A DNA stretch of 64,000 nucleotides, from contig JBBCBC010000007.1 in the NCBI GenBank assembly GCA_037126765.1, forward strand, positions 22,081,667 to 22,145,666, written 5' to 3'. Position numbers and translations under genes: made by a program. This document shows positions 21,843 through 34,702 of the stretch, piece by piece. Within the stretch, counting starts at the first letter, position 1. Every line of letters starts with the position of its first letter. The notes beneath the pieces are model-generated. The model did not search any database, was not told the origin of the DNA, and worked only from the letters and a program-made list of their open reading frames with translations. The stretch is from Stenogyne calaminthoides (taxonomy: Eukaryota; Streptophyta; Magnoliopsida; Lamiales; Lamiaceae).

Positions 21843-23640
21843 ATGGATAATACTTCAAGTATGCATAATGATCTGCCTAAGTTCTCTATTGATGAGTATG
21901 ATGTATGGACCATACTCATGAGCAACCATCTGGGTGCGATAAGCAGCAAAATGATGGAAGTTCTTGAACAAGGACCCATCATCATCTATTACAACAACCT
22001 AGCTAAAGGAGGTGATCTAGAATATCCAACTGGAGCCAGAATCAGAAAGAGTCCTTCACTGATGGATGCCGAGGAAAGGAAATTGTCCAATCTAGATACT
22101 GTGGCCAGACATATCATCATGAAGACGATGGACAAGATAACACGTGAGAATATCAAATATCTCAAGGTTGCTAAGTAGATGTGGGATACTCTTGCTAAGA
22201 TGTGCGAAGGAAACGATTTGATTAAGGACAATAGATTGCAAGCTAAACTGGTAAAGTTTAAAAAACTCAAGATGTTGCCAAATGAAACCATAAATCAGCT
22301 AGATGGAAGAATCACCATGTAAGTCAACAAACTTCGTGAACTTGGACGAGAAATGTCTGACAAAGACATCAACTACAAGATCTTGAGGTCCTTGACCAAA
22401 AAATGGGACATGAAAGTAACGGTGATAAAGGATTGCCAAGATATTGCTAAGATGAAGCCAATCAACCTGTTTCTCAGTTTAAAGGTTTATGATTTCGACC
22501 TGATTGAAAGAGGTCAAGAAGAAGAAGATGAGACACCTGCTGAAGCTACACCTGCCACATCAAAAGTAGTTGCATTCAAGGCTACTAGCAGCAGTTCGAA
22601 GTCTGCTGAACCAATTGGAAATATCATGAGTCAGGCTGAACAGATTGCTTTGCTGACCAGAAAACTTGAACGATCCAACGTCCAACTGGGAAAATATCGG
22701 ATATTTTATAGAGACTATCAGAACAGCAGAGGAAGAGATAGGAGATCTACTTATAGATCACAAGAGAGGAATCATTCTGATGACAGAAGAGATGCTCATA
22801 GAGATGACCGCAGAGAAGATAAGAAGAGAGATGATCGTTCTGATGATAGAAGAAACAACAGATCAGATAGAAGGAATTCTGATTACAGGCAAACTAGGAA
22901 GTCACCTGACAGATCCTACAGAAGAAATGATTCACCTGGCAGAAGAAATTTCGTGGAACTTGGAGCATGTTTCAACTATCAAAAACCAGGTCACTACAGT
23001 GCAGATTGCCCTGACCTGACTCCAAAAGAAAGAGAAGATAAGTGTAACAGAAGAGAGCAAAGATACAGAGACAGGAAAGCCATGGTTGCTGATACATCTG
23101 GGATAGATGACTCATATCTGCCTTCAGATGATTCTGGTTACTCATCTATAGAAGACTTTTGCCTGATGACCACTACTGATGATGTCGACGACTTCGATGA
23201 TTTGATGTTCTCATCTGATGACGACATCTGTCTCATGGCCAAGGATGCTGATCAAACTGAGGTAACCTCTAAACCTTCTGTGTTTTCTGTTTCCACACCT
23301 GTTGTGCTGAGCACACCTGCTGAAGAGATTAACCTACAGCTCTATAATGAGCAATTACTTGATGATCTCTCTAATGCAGCAGACACTTATACTATAGTGG
23401 AAGCTGAGAATGATAAGCTAAGGGCTGAGAACATTTAGCTTGTCAAGGATAATGCTGCAAGTAAAGCTGCTGAACTGAAATCGGTTGAGACTGTTCAGAA
23501 TATGACTGCAAAACTGGAGTTTCTGAAAGTCAGCTCTTCTGATCAGGGTAAACTGGTTAAGGAACAACAAGCTATCAACAAACAACAAGCTGATGATCTC
23601 AAAATCCTCCAAGCTAAGTTTGATACTCTTCCGACTGCAT
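21843..23640 (+). pseudogene. E3 gag
   Basis: Starts MDNTSSMHNDLPKFSIDEY. A single frame runs to about 23640 with in-frame stops at 22176 (TAG), 22320 (TAA) and 23436 (TAG). The N-terminal half is capsid-like. A very basic Arg/Asp repeat region at about 22780-22930 precedes a zinc knuckle at 22968-23009. That knuckle reads CFNYQKPGHYSADC, so the second Cys of CCHC is replaced by Tyr. An acidic tail and a Gln/Lys/Leu heptad-like segment follow. Gag packages element RNA. The start is chosen because E4 has the same MDNTS start (41313). Confidence 0.88.
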
Positions 23641-24429
23641 GAGAGTCTAAAACAAAGTGAGGACAGTTTGTGAAAGAAAGTAGAGATTTTTGGAAAAGCT
23701 TCTAAAAATGTTGATGAAATAACAAGTTACTTTCGGAAGCCAACTGATAAGAAGGGTATTGAGTTTGATAGCCCTTATGGACCCTCATATGTCCAACCTG
23801 GTTCATAGTCCAAAAGTGAATCTAGGAAGATTTCTGGACGAGATACACGATATGTTAAATCTGTATCAAAGTAGGGAAAAAGACTTGTTGAACAGGAAAG
23901 GCGAGTGCCTGATCAGAAAGGGAATAGAAATGGACCTCAACTGATCAAACATCAGCCGATGAATCAACAGAAGAACACTGTTTTCTGAAGAGACCTCAGC
24001 CTGATCAATAGATTAGGAATCAGAAAGAACAATCTCGCAAGGGAAAGTCCAATCTGAAACCTAATCAGGTCAAGCTACCTAACTAGCATGCTAAGGGTAA
24101 ACTGTAGAAACCATTTGTGCAAAAGAGATATGAATCTTTTGATGGTAGCAGTCGTACCTATCCCTTCAACCAGAAATTCAGGACATCTGCACCTGAACCA
24201 CACTGGATTAAAAGAAGACAGACTAATCAGAAAACCCCAAGTCTTCTGATTCATCCAAGGTTCACACTCATAATCGTACTGACCAGAAAGCACATGAAGA
24301 AATATATGAGTATGTAGATACTTATGGGAGACAAATTAGGCCTTCTGATCTTGATGATTACCATAGAAGTGCTCTGTTTGTTTGGATCCCGAAAGGTAAC
24401 ACTAACCCCTCAGGACCCAATCCTACAGG

Positions 24430-25616
24430 GGTACCTAAAACCTGATTTGATTGCAGGATCGCGTGGGTTTGGTCAATAAGGGAGGTGTACAAGCAACTAT
24501 CTGGTACATAGATAGTGGATGCGCAAGACATACGACTGGAAACAAACATCTCCTCAGTTAATACATAGAACAAGAAGGCCCACGTGTACTCTTTGGTGAT
24601 GATAACTTTGGTTTTATCAGAGGATTCGGAACCTTAGAGAATGATGATGTACATGTTACTGGAGTCTCATATGTCGATGGTTTAAAGTACAACCTGTTAT
24701 CTGTTTCAGAATTCTGCGACAACGGATTCAATGTTGAGTTCTCAACTGATCAATGCACTATCAAGAATCGAGCTACTCAACAGATTTTGCTAACTGGTTC
24801 TAGAAAGGGAACGATCTACACTGCAGATTGGAACAATTGTCCAAGAAATGCATGCCTGATTGTTAAGAGTTCCACAAGCAGCAGTTGGCTCTAACACAAG
24901 AGAATGAGCCATCTGAACTTTAAAACTCTTAACAAGATAGCAAGGATGTCTCTGGTTGAGGGTCTCCCGAATGAGGTATTCTCTAAGGATCAGACATGTG
25001 TCGCATGTCAGAAGGGAAAACAGGTTAAAGCCTCATTTAAGGGATCCCAGGACCAACATCCGGCAGAGTACTGCAACTGCTCCACATGGATTTGTTTGGA
25101 CCAGTTACACCACTTAGTTTCAGCGGACGCAAATACACTCTGGTAATCGTGGATGATTATTACAAGTTTATCTGGGTTGTATTCTTGTATAAGAAGAATG
25201 AAACTACAACAAAGATACCTGAGCTGCTCAAAAGATTGCAGAATGAGAAGGGTGTCAGTATTGTGAAAATCAGATCAGATAAAGGTACATCTTAACTCTT
25301 TTATAACTGATTTTGCAGTGAGTTTGGTATACAGCATGAAACATCAGCCGCCAGAACACCACAACAGAATGACGTAGCAGAACGGAGAAACAGAACACTT
25401 AAAGAAGCTGCTCACACAATGTTGGCTGAACATGCAACTCCAAACCGTTTCTGGGCAGAAGCTATCAACACTGCTTGTCACACTCAGAACAGATGTTCTC
25501 TGACTAAGATTCACTTCAAAACACCCTATGAACTGTGGAAGGGCAGAAAACCTCGTGTTTCTTACTTTCATGTTTTTGGGTGCAAGTGTTTTATTCACAA
25601 CAATGGGAAAAGTTAG
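24430..25616 (+). pseudogene. E3 pol: protease and integrase
   Basis: The protease DSG is at 24511-24519 in WYIDSGCARHTTGN, followed by VTGVSYVDGLKYNLLSVSEF. The pre-integrase zinc region has HKRMSHLNFKTLNKIARMSL and CVACQKGKQ (24904-25030). The integrase core has the first Asp near DLFGPV (25087) and VDDYYKF, the second Asp in RSDKGT (about 25275), and the Glu in VAERRNRTL (about 25377). The frame changes once near 25050-25085, and stops follow the second Asp. The tail up to 25616 includes FGCKCFIHNNGK. Confidence 0.88.
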
Positions 25617-27839
25617 TTGAAAATCTTTGAAGTTAAGTTAGATGAGGGTATATTCTTAGGATATATCTCAACTAGTAAAGCTTTCAGGGTATTCAACAGG
25701 CGAACCCTAGTTGTGGAAGAGACACCTCACGTGGTCTTTGATTATACATCTTCTGAACAAGAGAAATCTGCCTCAGAACAAAAAGTACCAGATCAACCAG
25801 TACCTGATGCTCAAAAGATGGATCAGTTAAGTATCAAAGAAAAGGGATCAGATCACGTAACAGTGTATGTTCCTAATCTTGATCTTAATGATTCACCAGG
25901 TCAATCAGACCCTAAGGTACATACAAATGTTGATGAAGAAGCTGGTACAGCTGAGACAGTAACAACTGAACCATCTGGTTCAGGGGGAACACTTGATGCT
26001 CCGGCGGACATACATCAGCATATGATGATTCCAACATCAGTTGAGGCTTGTCCATGCCAAGTGGATCCTATTATTGTACCACCCCCAACCTCTAGTGACT
26101 CAATATCAGAAGAGGATGAAAATGTCCAAACTGATATACATCTGAAAAGAAGGACTTGGTTGAAAGACCATCCGACTGATCAGATAATCGACAATCCTAA
26201 TGCCCGAGTCCAAACTAGACATCAGGTTGGTGAAAGTGTTATGTATTGTTGCTATCTGTCTTTGAAGGAACATACCACAATAGAAGAAGCTCTACAAGAT
26301 GTCAGCTGGATTCTAGCCATGCAAGAAGAATTAGAGCAGTTCGAGAGGAATCAAGTTTGGGAACTGGTAGACAGACCAACTCATCAAGATGTGATAGGCA
26401 CCAAGTGGGTATTCAAGAACAAGAGGGATAAGAATAATGTCATCATCAGAAATAAGGCAAGACTTGTTGCGAAGGGGTATTCACAATCAGAAGGAATTGA
26501 TTATGATGAGACCTTTGCACTAGTTGCTCGCCTAGAAGCCATTCGACTGTTTCTAACATATGCTGCTTACAGGGGGTTTACTGTGTATCAGATGGATGTA
26601 AAGAGTGCATTCTTAAACGGGGTACTAGCGGAGGAAGTTTATGTTGAACAACCTCCTGGCTTTGAAAAAGGTAACCAAGTGTACCGTTTAAGAAAGACTC
26701 TTTATAGCCTGAAACAAGCTCCTAGAGCTTGGTATGATACACTATATCAGTTCTTGGTGGAGAGTGGATTCACTAAAGGAGTCATAGACAGAACCTTGTT
26801 CTGAATAGAAGATGGTGAAGACATTCAGATGGTTCAGATCTATGTGGACGATATCATCTTCGGATCTCCTAACAAAAGCTTATGTGATAGATTTAGCAAA
26901 CTGATGCAAGAGAAGTTCAAGATGTCCATGATGGGTCAGATGAATTACTTTCTAGGTCTTCAAGTTAAACAAAATACAGGAGGGATATTCATCTGTCAAG
27001 CAAAGTACACTAGGAATCTGTTGGCTAAGTTTGGAATTCAGAACAGTAAGGTAGACAAAATTCCTATGATGACTGGATTCTAGATGGATCTAGATGAAAA
27101 TGGTCAGAAAACTAATCAGAAAGAATATAGGGCTCTTATTGGATCATTGCTATACCTGACTGCCAGCAGACCAGACATAACATTTGCAGTAGGTGTATTT
27201 GCCAGATATCAGGCAAATCCGATGTAAAGCCACCTGGAAGCAGCGCGGATTCTTAAGTATCTGAAGGGGACAGTAAACCTTGGTTTATTCTACCAATCAA
27301 ATGATAATCTAGAGCTTACTGGGTATTCTGATTCTGATTATGGAGGTTGCATAATAGACAGAAAATTAACCTCAGGTACTTGTCAGTTCTTAGGAAGCAA
27401 ACTGATCTCTTGGTTCTCAAAGAAGCAGACATCTGTTGCCACATCTATTACTGAAGCAGAATACATTGCCGTAGGAAGCTGTTGTTCCCAACTGCTCTGG
27501 CTTAGTCAGCAGCTGAGGGATTATAACATTGTAGCTACGAACGTGCCCATATTCTGTGACAATAATAATGTTATATCAATCACTCAGAATCCAGTTCTAC
27601 ATACAAGATGCAAGCATGTGGACGTCAGACATCACTTCATAAGAGATCATGTGGAAAAGAAGAATATCAGAATGGAAAAGATCCATACGGATAAGCAGAG
27701 AGCTGATATCTTAACCAAGCTACTAGCTGAAGTCAGATTCAGAGAACTATGTAATGAGATATGACTTCTGGACTTAGGAGAAAGTGCACCAGAAATCCTT
27801 GGTGGACTGGTCTCCAGGACCAGTTGGTTAAGAAACTGA
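25617..27839 (+). pseudogene. E3 pol: integrase tail, RT and RNase H
   Basis: A single frame with four stops: 26802 (TGA), 27081 (TAG), 27225 (TAA) and 27762 (TGA). The block DEGIFLGYIS opens it, followed by an acidic linker. RT then has GTKWVFKNKRD, QMDVKSAFLNG (first catalytic Asp, about 26590), LKQAPRAWYDTL, and the catalytic YVDD at 26841-26852. RNase H has GYSDSDYGGC, SGTCQFLGSK, SITEAEY and IFCDNN. The end SRTSWLRN with stop at 27837-27839 matches E5. Confidence 0.92.
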
Positions 27840-27920
27840 CCAGAAAAGAAGGATCAGATGAGAAATGGAACCTGAACTGATTAGGGAAGATCAATCAGAG
27901 ACTGATCAGAAAAGGAATAA

Positions 27921-27944
27921 CAGTTGAAGGGGGAACTTCAACTG
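27921..27944. other. Palindrome with purine core after E3 pol
   Basis: Nine-base arms CAGTTGAAG and CTTCAACTG flank GGGGAA. The perfect hairpin contains a GAAGGGGGAA run that resembles the PPT. The same element lies in E4 (48758-48781) and, shortened, in E5 (59885-59905). Confidence 0.75.
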
Positions 27945-28098
27945 ACTAGGGTTTCTTAGATCAGAAGGAAACTGATCTGAGAGATAAAACATTGTTGGGA
28001 AAATTTGCTAAGGTTACACAGTAAGATCGACAAAAATCAAAGAAGTCAGATCAGATCAAGTGGTAACTAATTGGTTACAATATCAATCAGTCAGATAC

Positions 28099-28667
28099 TG
28101 TTGTACCCGGTTTGATTACCGACAAACAAATAGAAAATTTGATATGACTCCGATCAATATAATGATGAAAGTAATAAATAACACATGATTTCTACCTAGG
28201 GTCCTAAGATTTCGATCTCCTACGATGTACAATGCAAGTTATATTTATAGACACAGATCTAGGGTTACAATCTTCGTGGGCTTCTTCTCGTGGACCAACC
28301 TAGGGTTTCAGCCGCCAGGTTCGGATTTCCTTTCTTGTCCCGTAAGTCGCGTTCACAGGTACACTTACCCTGGTTATGTTCCGAGAAATCCTCCTCACTA
28401 ACTACCCGAATCTTTTCCATGTTTATCTTCAACTGAACTTGAGACCTAATCGATCCCGACTTCCAGGTTTTTTCAAGTCGCTTCGCAACCTCTTTGCTAT
28501 CCCAAGTCGCTCCCGTGACCTGCGTAGCTTCCCAAACTTCTAGCGACTTACCGACCTTCCGAAGTCGCTTCACGTCTTGCTCTAGCTGGATGGAGTCGGA
28601 TGATAAGCTAACCATAAGACGGTCTAATCCCGGCCCTCCTCAGGGCGGGTTATTTCCCCTTGCAACA
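28099..28667 (-). mobile_element. Solo LTR inserted in E3 between pol and ORF3
   Basis: A 569-bp segment with ends TGTTGTACCC and TTGCAACA interrupts sequence that is continuous in E4 (cagatacgctttt). The flanks gatac and aatac are a near-perfect 5-bp duplication. A minus-strand TATA-like GTCTATAAATAT near 28240-28255 suggests minus orientation. It has no coding sequence or internal region. Confidence 0.75.
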
Positions 28668-28789
28668 AATACGTTTTTCTGATTTACATTATCTGCTTTA
28701 CCTTATCTGATTCATATTGTCTGAGTTTATCTATTTAAATGTTATTATTACTGTTGGCTTTACTTCATGACGCACACACTGCAAAACAT

Positions 28790-28810
28790 TAAATGCGGAC
28801 GTGGGGAATA
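28790..28810 (+). promoter_or_regulatory. Conserved GACGTGG block upstream of E3 ORF3
   Basis: TAAATGCGGACGTGGGGAA lies about 180 bp upstream of the ORF3 TATA box. It is almost identical at 49087-49104 (E4) and 60207-60224 (E5), although the surrounding sequence has diverged. The ACGT core suggests a bZIP site. Confidence 0.6.
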
Positions 28811-28977
28811 TGTATTTAATAATATTTATTGCACTTTTCGCGTCCAAAATACGAGCGGATCAATTTTCTCAACCACACGATTAAAATACTTTACGACCGC
28901 CTAATCTCAGCCATTGATTTCAAAACACAGATACTTGAGTATTTATGGGGAGTTGTGCAAAATGTTTTCCCTCGCAC

Positions 28978-28986
28978 TATATAAAA
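28978..28986 (+). promoter_or_regulatory. TATA box of E3 ORF3
   Basis: TATATAAAA in the context CTCGCACTATATAAAACCCT, a textbook plant core promoter. It lies far from either LTR and 413 bp upstream of the ORF3 ATG. Confidence 0.65.
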
Positions 28987-29124
28987 CCCTAGCCCAGTTT
29001 CCAAAAAAAACTTTTACACTTCTAAGCTTACCAAATTCTTGAGAGATAAACTTTGCGAACAAATTTACTTCGAACTCTCAATCGATTCATCTTTCATCTT
29101 TCAAAATCTTTGAATCGATACCTG

Positions 29125-29388
29125 GTAAATTTGTGAATATGTTGTTACTTATTTTTTTTTGGTATCATTGGTTGTCAAAATGGTTGTTTATGCTTACAAA
29201 CTGTGTTACTAAAATTCTGGAAATAAATCTTGTTGTGGTAATGTATTGTTCTTGATTTATCATAATGCATACTTGTCTTAATATGAGTCCGTGCTTAAGA
29301 TATATGATTAGTGTATTAGGGTATTTTTTTTACTATACTTATTGAATAACTTATTCAATCTCATCCCTAAAATTGCTTGATTTCACAG
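29125..29388 (+). other. Putative 5' UTR intron of E3 ORF3
   Basis: The donor CCTG|GTAAAT is at 29125 and the acceptor TTTCACAG| ends at 29388, two bases before the ATG at 29391. The enclosed 264 bp are T-rich, as plant introns are. E4 and E5 have a donor and acceptor in the same places. Confidence 0.6.
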
Positions 29389-29390
29389 AA

Positions 29391-32300
29391 ATGACACAAC
29401 TCATTGCACGCGATGGACAAGGTAAGAAGATGTGCAATTTCGCATCAATGAAGAAGGACATCACTGATGAGAAATTTATCCTTTTCTCAGTCACCTCTGA
29501 CCCTGAGTCGCTTGAAATTCTAGAGTGCCTTCGAGCCTGTGGACTTGAGCAATTCTGCTATCGTCACCAGGACATTGTGTACCCATATGAAGCTCTGGAG
29601 TTTCTGTACAATCTTAGGAGAGAAGAGGATGATGATGAAAAGATGATTTCATCTGTTGGAGGAACGAAGATTGTAGTGACTGATAATGATTTACGGAGGA
29701 TATTTGGTCTTCGACAAGGAAGTATTGCTCCGAAAACATTCACTACTGAACTAGGAGAGAAAGGGTTTTTACAGGCCGAATTATGAAGACCGGCGAATCG
29801 AGACCAGCTTGTGAATATTCGTGCCCTCATCTCAAAAGGAAATATCGACTCTTGTTCGAGATTGTTTCCAAGGTGATTTTGTGCTTAACTTACAATCTTG
29901 ATGCCATCACTTCACACAAGCAGGGTGTCATGACTGCTATTATCAAGAAAGCCAATGATGTTGACTGGTTAGGGATGTTCAAGGCCAGATTGATGAAGGA
30001 GAATTGGAAATTTTCCATAAATGAGAGGAATGAAGTCTTTCTGACTTCAAAGTGCTCGTTTATTCACAAGGTCTCTATCATCCTTGCGGATAAATTGCCT
30101 GATAATTTCGAGTGGAATGATGATGGAAAGAAAGTATATCTGGCAAAGTTCAAGGCCATTCTGGGAAAAGGTGAACCTCTACCAGGCCAATCTGACGATG
30201 ACCCAGCTCCATATGTGCTAAGACAAAGAGGAGAAGGGAAAGGAAAAGAAGTTAAGACAACTGTGTCTTCTTTCCAGTCAGAAACGCAGGAACAGGCCAC
30301 TCCCAAGAAGACGCTGAAACGATAGTCACTAACCAAGAAACCAGATGAGGCAGAAAAGCGCCAAAAGAAGATTACCACTCTTCAGAAGAAGTCACCTGGA
30401 CAACCTTCTGAGGTGGCAATGGAGGAAGCTGGACCTGAACCAGCTGAGGCAGAGAAAGTTGAGGAGCTGATTCACATTGAATCAGAGGAGGAGCAAATTG
30501 AGCAGATGACTGAAGGAGAAGGTGAGGCAGAAGGAGAAGGAGAAGGAGTAGAATATGAGCCAACTGGGGAGCAGTCACCCTCAGACTCTGTACCCCTTAG
30601 TACAGTATTCAGAAGGGAAAAATCACCTACACCCACATCCAAATCACCATCACCATCACCAGCCAAATCACAATCTCCAACCCCAAACTGCCTCTGAACC
30701 CAGATTCAACCTCAGTCTGAGCCAACTCCAAAATAACCAGAAATAGAATCTACCCCACCCAGTGAACCACAAATTCCCACTCTCACACTAGATCAGCCAT
30801 CAGAATCGATTTCAAAGGAAACAGAAAGGGTTGAGAAACAGGCCCCTGAAGAAGTTATCCCAAGATCTGACCTCTATGTCTCTCTTACCCACAATCCGTT
30901 CAACACTAGGATTGTTCTGGAATCCCCAGAGTCAGACACCGAGGATCCTATGTTGTTCATTCTTAAGCAATAGGTAAAAGCTTATCTGAACACGATCTGC
31001 CCGGATCTGATTAACCATCCAGGTCTTTAACCGAAGATTGAAGAGATTATCTTCTGGAGGGATATCCGTCTGAAGGGTATTGAAGAATTTCTGATCTTGA
31101 TGGAAGCTCTCGGATCTGAGTATTTTGTAGATCTAGAAACGAGGTGTATGGAGAATACTGGAGTGAGCAGTGTAGCTGAATTAGCCTCAAATGATGACAT
31201 CAGATGGTTGATTCACGAGAAGTTTGGCATTGCTGAGGTAGAGAAGGAAGCTTACTGGGCTCATGGTGATGAGCAAGCTGGCGATGAACCAGATTTGGGT
31301 GCTGCAGATGTGACCCTATCTGGTGAGGCTTCAACATATGGCAAGGTTGTTTCCTTAGATGCCGATACCCTAGATCGTCTTTCGAAGAATATTCAAGATG
31401 GGGTAAAGGCCGCTGTTGAAACACAGTTCAACACTTTGGCAACTGACCTGATGAAGAGGTTCAGAGAAGAGCAACAAGCTCTGGTTGATGCAGAGAGAAA
31501 ACTGACTACAGCCAAACTGATGAGTATGCACGATAACATTATTGCCTCTGTGATGAAGCGAGTTGATCCAGTCACAGAGAAGATATCGTTACAAGTATCA
31601 ATGCTCTCTGATCTTGGAACTTTGTTGAAAAGTGTCTGGTCTTCTCTGGAGAGGACATATACTTGTCTTGATGCAGGGTGGAAGAGATTTGAGGGATCAA
31701 TTCTCAGGGCCAAGATGTCACCTGAAGCTGGTCTGAACAGATTGTTGGGCCCTGAACCCTCATCTTCCACACTGCAGATCACCCCGTTAGCAGTTGAGGA
31801 GCTCAAGGATGAAATGCTGAATCAATTCAGAGCACTAAACCTCAGGCTAACAAACCTTTTTTATGCAACCAAAAAGGGGGAAGAGGAGGCAGAAAAACAG
31901 ATGTAGTTAATTGTTGCGGGCACTTTGCCAACTGCTGGAAAATCTGCACCATCTCCATCTGCACCAACTGCTGCCATGCCAGAAATTGTATCAACTGTTT
32001 CTGTGCCTGACACCGAACTGGTGAAAATTTATCAGACAGTTGAAAAGCATGGGGAAGATATTCAAGCTCAAGGGAAGGACATTTATGAACAAAAGTCTGT
32101 CTTATCTGAGGTTGTTGCCAGAGTAGATAAGATAGAAGATTTCTCTTCAAAACATTCAGAAAAGGTACGAATCTGAAGATCAGGCCAAGAGACTTGAGCT
32201 GGCAAAGCAGTTACTTGAGGAAGAGGAAACAGCTGAGGCAGAAGCCAAGAAAAGGAAAAAAGCCAAGGGTAAGCAGGTCAAGGTACTTACTTAGACCCAG

Positions 32301-32915
32301 AAGCAGATTGAGACACGATCCAAGTCTCAGATATCCCCAGCACAGTTAGAAGAGCAGAAAGCCAGGCAGAGAGTGATCGATGCTGCCATCAAAAAGAAGA
32401 AACTGACTGAGTCTAAAGGTCTTCACATTAGCTATGTAAGAAGACAAAGGAAGAAGGCTGTTGTTGATGAGGACATTGTCTGGGAAGAAAGGGCCTTACC
32501 TGCATCAGTGAAAGACATGCTGGTTGCCCGAGAAGATCTGATACCAGAATGGAACAAGATTCGAGCAGACTGGTTATGTGATGTGTTTATTCTGGAGAAA
32601 ATTCCCATTACTGCTGATCAAGGAGAATTTGATGATGAATTCAGAAGTTGGCTGGAAACCAAATATCCAGAATTCTCTGAGATCGTAATTAAAGAGGGCA
32701 AGACGATGAACCTAATTCCTGAGGCTCCCCCATTAGAAATTCTCTTGCCACCTCTCAGACCGAACAAAACTCTTGATCCTATTGCCTTTAAGAAGCTGTA
32801 TTATGATTTTTCCAAGAAAGGAGGGATCATTGAGAAGGATCGAATGGCTGCTCTGATGCAGAGGATGTACAAAGTGTTTGATATTCTTGAAGGGCTCCAG
32901 AAATTCAAGTATTGA
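29391..32915 (+). pseudogene. E3 ORF3, extra ORF downstream of pol
   Basis: About 1,175 codons from ATG 29391 to the stop at 32915, with frame changes near 29780 and 32160 and several in-frame stops (for example 30323, 30697, 30972, 31903). The N-terminal domain has EALEFLYNLRRE. LKRKYRLLFEIVSK follows at 29838. A Glu/Pro/Ser-rich tail (30410-30960) leads to a middle block, then a helical region with coiled-coil character (31350-31700). KKGEEE is encoded by a purine tract, then a Lys/Glu/Ala helix, and the C-terminal block EWNKIRADWLCDVFILEK (about 32550). No signal peptide or membrane segment is visible. It matches ORF3 of E4 block by block. Function unknown. Confidence 0.75.
31868..31886 (+). 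other. Polypurine tract inside E3 ORF3
   Basis: ACCAAAAAGGGGGAAGAGG, matching the core of the terminal PPT at 33109. It encodes TKKGEE. Confidence 0.6.
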
Positions 32916-33108
32916 AAACAACAGATCATAAGACCAGTTTAGGATCTGCTGATAGACATTTCTGTACATGTAAACACTTATATCTTTAATGAAATACTCT
33001 ATCTTCCTGATCCTAAGACAATTTCACATTGTCTTCTGAACTGTGTGTTATCTCTATTATTTACATTATTGGCTATCTGTTTTTCTGATTAAAGTGTTAG
33101 GTTCCATC

Positions 33109-33122
33109 AAAAAGGGGGAAAT
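33109..33122 (+). other. E3 polypurine tract
   Basis: AAAAAGGGGGAAAT immediately before the 3' LTR TGTTGGGAAATT. Confidence 0.95.
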
Positions 33123-34697
33123 TGTTGGGAAATTTGTAGTTTTGATGGAAGTTCCAAAACAGATTGTAATAGGACCAGTCAGACATGTTAGCTGACTGAT
33201 GACTTAGAATCAGGATAGGATGACCAGCTGAGATGTATAGACAACTGATGTATTAGATAGGTCACATATTGAGGGAGAACTCAATATGTATAGGTTAACT
33301 CTTGAAGAAGATCAGACAAGTCAGAAGATCAGAAGATCAGACAAGTCAAAAGATCAGAAGATCAGACAAGTCAGAAGATCAGATAAGTCAGATGATCTGA
33401 CAGTCAGATGATCAGGTAAAGACATGAAGCTGAAGACTCAGAAGAGCTGAAGATCAGATGACTACCAGAAGACCTACATCAGAAGAATGAAGAAGAGTCT
33501 ACTAGTTATGCTAAGACAACTTGTATCTGAAGACTCAATCAGGTAGACTGATCAGTCTTATTTGATCAGGTCAGCTCAATCGGGTGACAACCCAAGATTC
33601 ACCAAGTCATACGAGCTTATCATATAAGAAGAATGTCAACCTTAGTTTGTAAAGGAAACACTGAATAAGTGTACTTGTTAACCAACAGAAATGAGACACG
33701 TATGTACGGAGCTGATAGTGCGGGATTCGGCGGATCACAGTCAAATGGCTAGAAAGCACAAACTTACATGCTTTCGGCCATGTCGCCTCTGTGCACGTCA
33801 CATCAAGCCTGCAATCCAACCTTAAATAGACCGACATTTGAATTTCTCTTCAACGGCTAGTTCGATTTCGTGCCTATATATATGGGATCAAACCTTCATA
33901 GTAAGGTTATGGAAATAATCATCAAGCTCAAGCAAACATAATTTCCGCACGAAGAACACAAAATCGAGAATATTTTCTAAGTGTTCATCCCATAGTTCTT
34001 AGCACATAAATCTTATCATTTAGCTTTAGGCTAACCAAATACTAGGATATATTTCTAGTTGGAACACAACAAATCTTATACCCAAACCAAAAGTTAGGTT
34101 AAGTTTGTTTAGCAAGAATTCAGACTAGGGTTTCTAGTTTCTGATTTCTGGGATTGGTTGAGTGAGAACTCTTGAAACATCTGTTGTACTGTGTTGGACT
34201 AACACATTAAACTAAGTCCAGTTGGTTAAGTTGGTGCCCCTGCTGATAGGGAAGAGTGGACGTAGGACAAGTTGTCCTAACCACTATAAAAATTTTGGTG
34301 TGCATTATCTGATTTACCTGCTTTACACATCTTGCACACTACTTGTTTCTGTGTTACATGCATATTCTGAGTCTGGATCAAATTTTCACCAAGCAACTGA
34401 TCTGATCAGTTTGACACTTTGTCATCTGATTCAAAACAGATAACTTAGAATTCTGATTTAATAAACTGGTTTTTCACACGGGTAAAACTTAGCTTTCGCA
34501 CATCAGTTAAACTGATAGACACCGAACTGATCTGCCCTCAGACGATCAGTAAGTTGGATATCAGTCCAAACTGATTCACACGCACTCTAATCAGACAACT
34601 TGCTATTCACGCCTGATTTCACGCAAAAGTTTTCAGAAGTCTATTCTCCTCTTCCCTCTAGGCATCTGCCCTCACGAAAACCCGTTCGGGACCTACA
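33123..34697 (+). repeat. E3 3' LTR
   Basis: 1,575 bp, collinear with 20123-21703, with scattered substitutions and small indels. It ends GGGACCTACA and is followed by the target duplication atgtg. Confidence 0.95.
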
Positions 34698-34702
34698 ATG
34701 TG

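Larger units (their letters stand above)
20123..34697 (+). mobile_element. Copia retrotransposon E3 (SIRE-like)
   Basis: A complete plus-strand structure: 5' LTR 20123-21703, PBS 21706, gag, protease, integrase, RT, RNase H, ORF3, PPT, 3' LTR 33123-34697. The target duplication atgtg is at 20118-20122 and 34698-34702, inside the LTR of element X. A 569-bp solo LTR sits between pol and ORF3. RT to RNase H remains in one frame with only point stops, so decay is moderate. E3 lacks the antisense ORF found in E4 and E5. Confidence 0.95.

Noticed and set aside
25344..25598. Antisense frame in E3 integrase
   Set aside because: Shadow of the conserved integrase frame on the plus strand.
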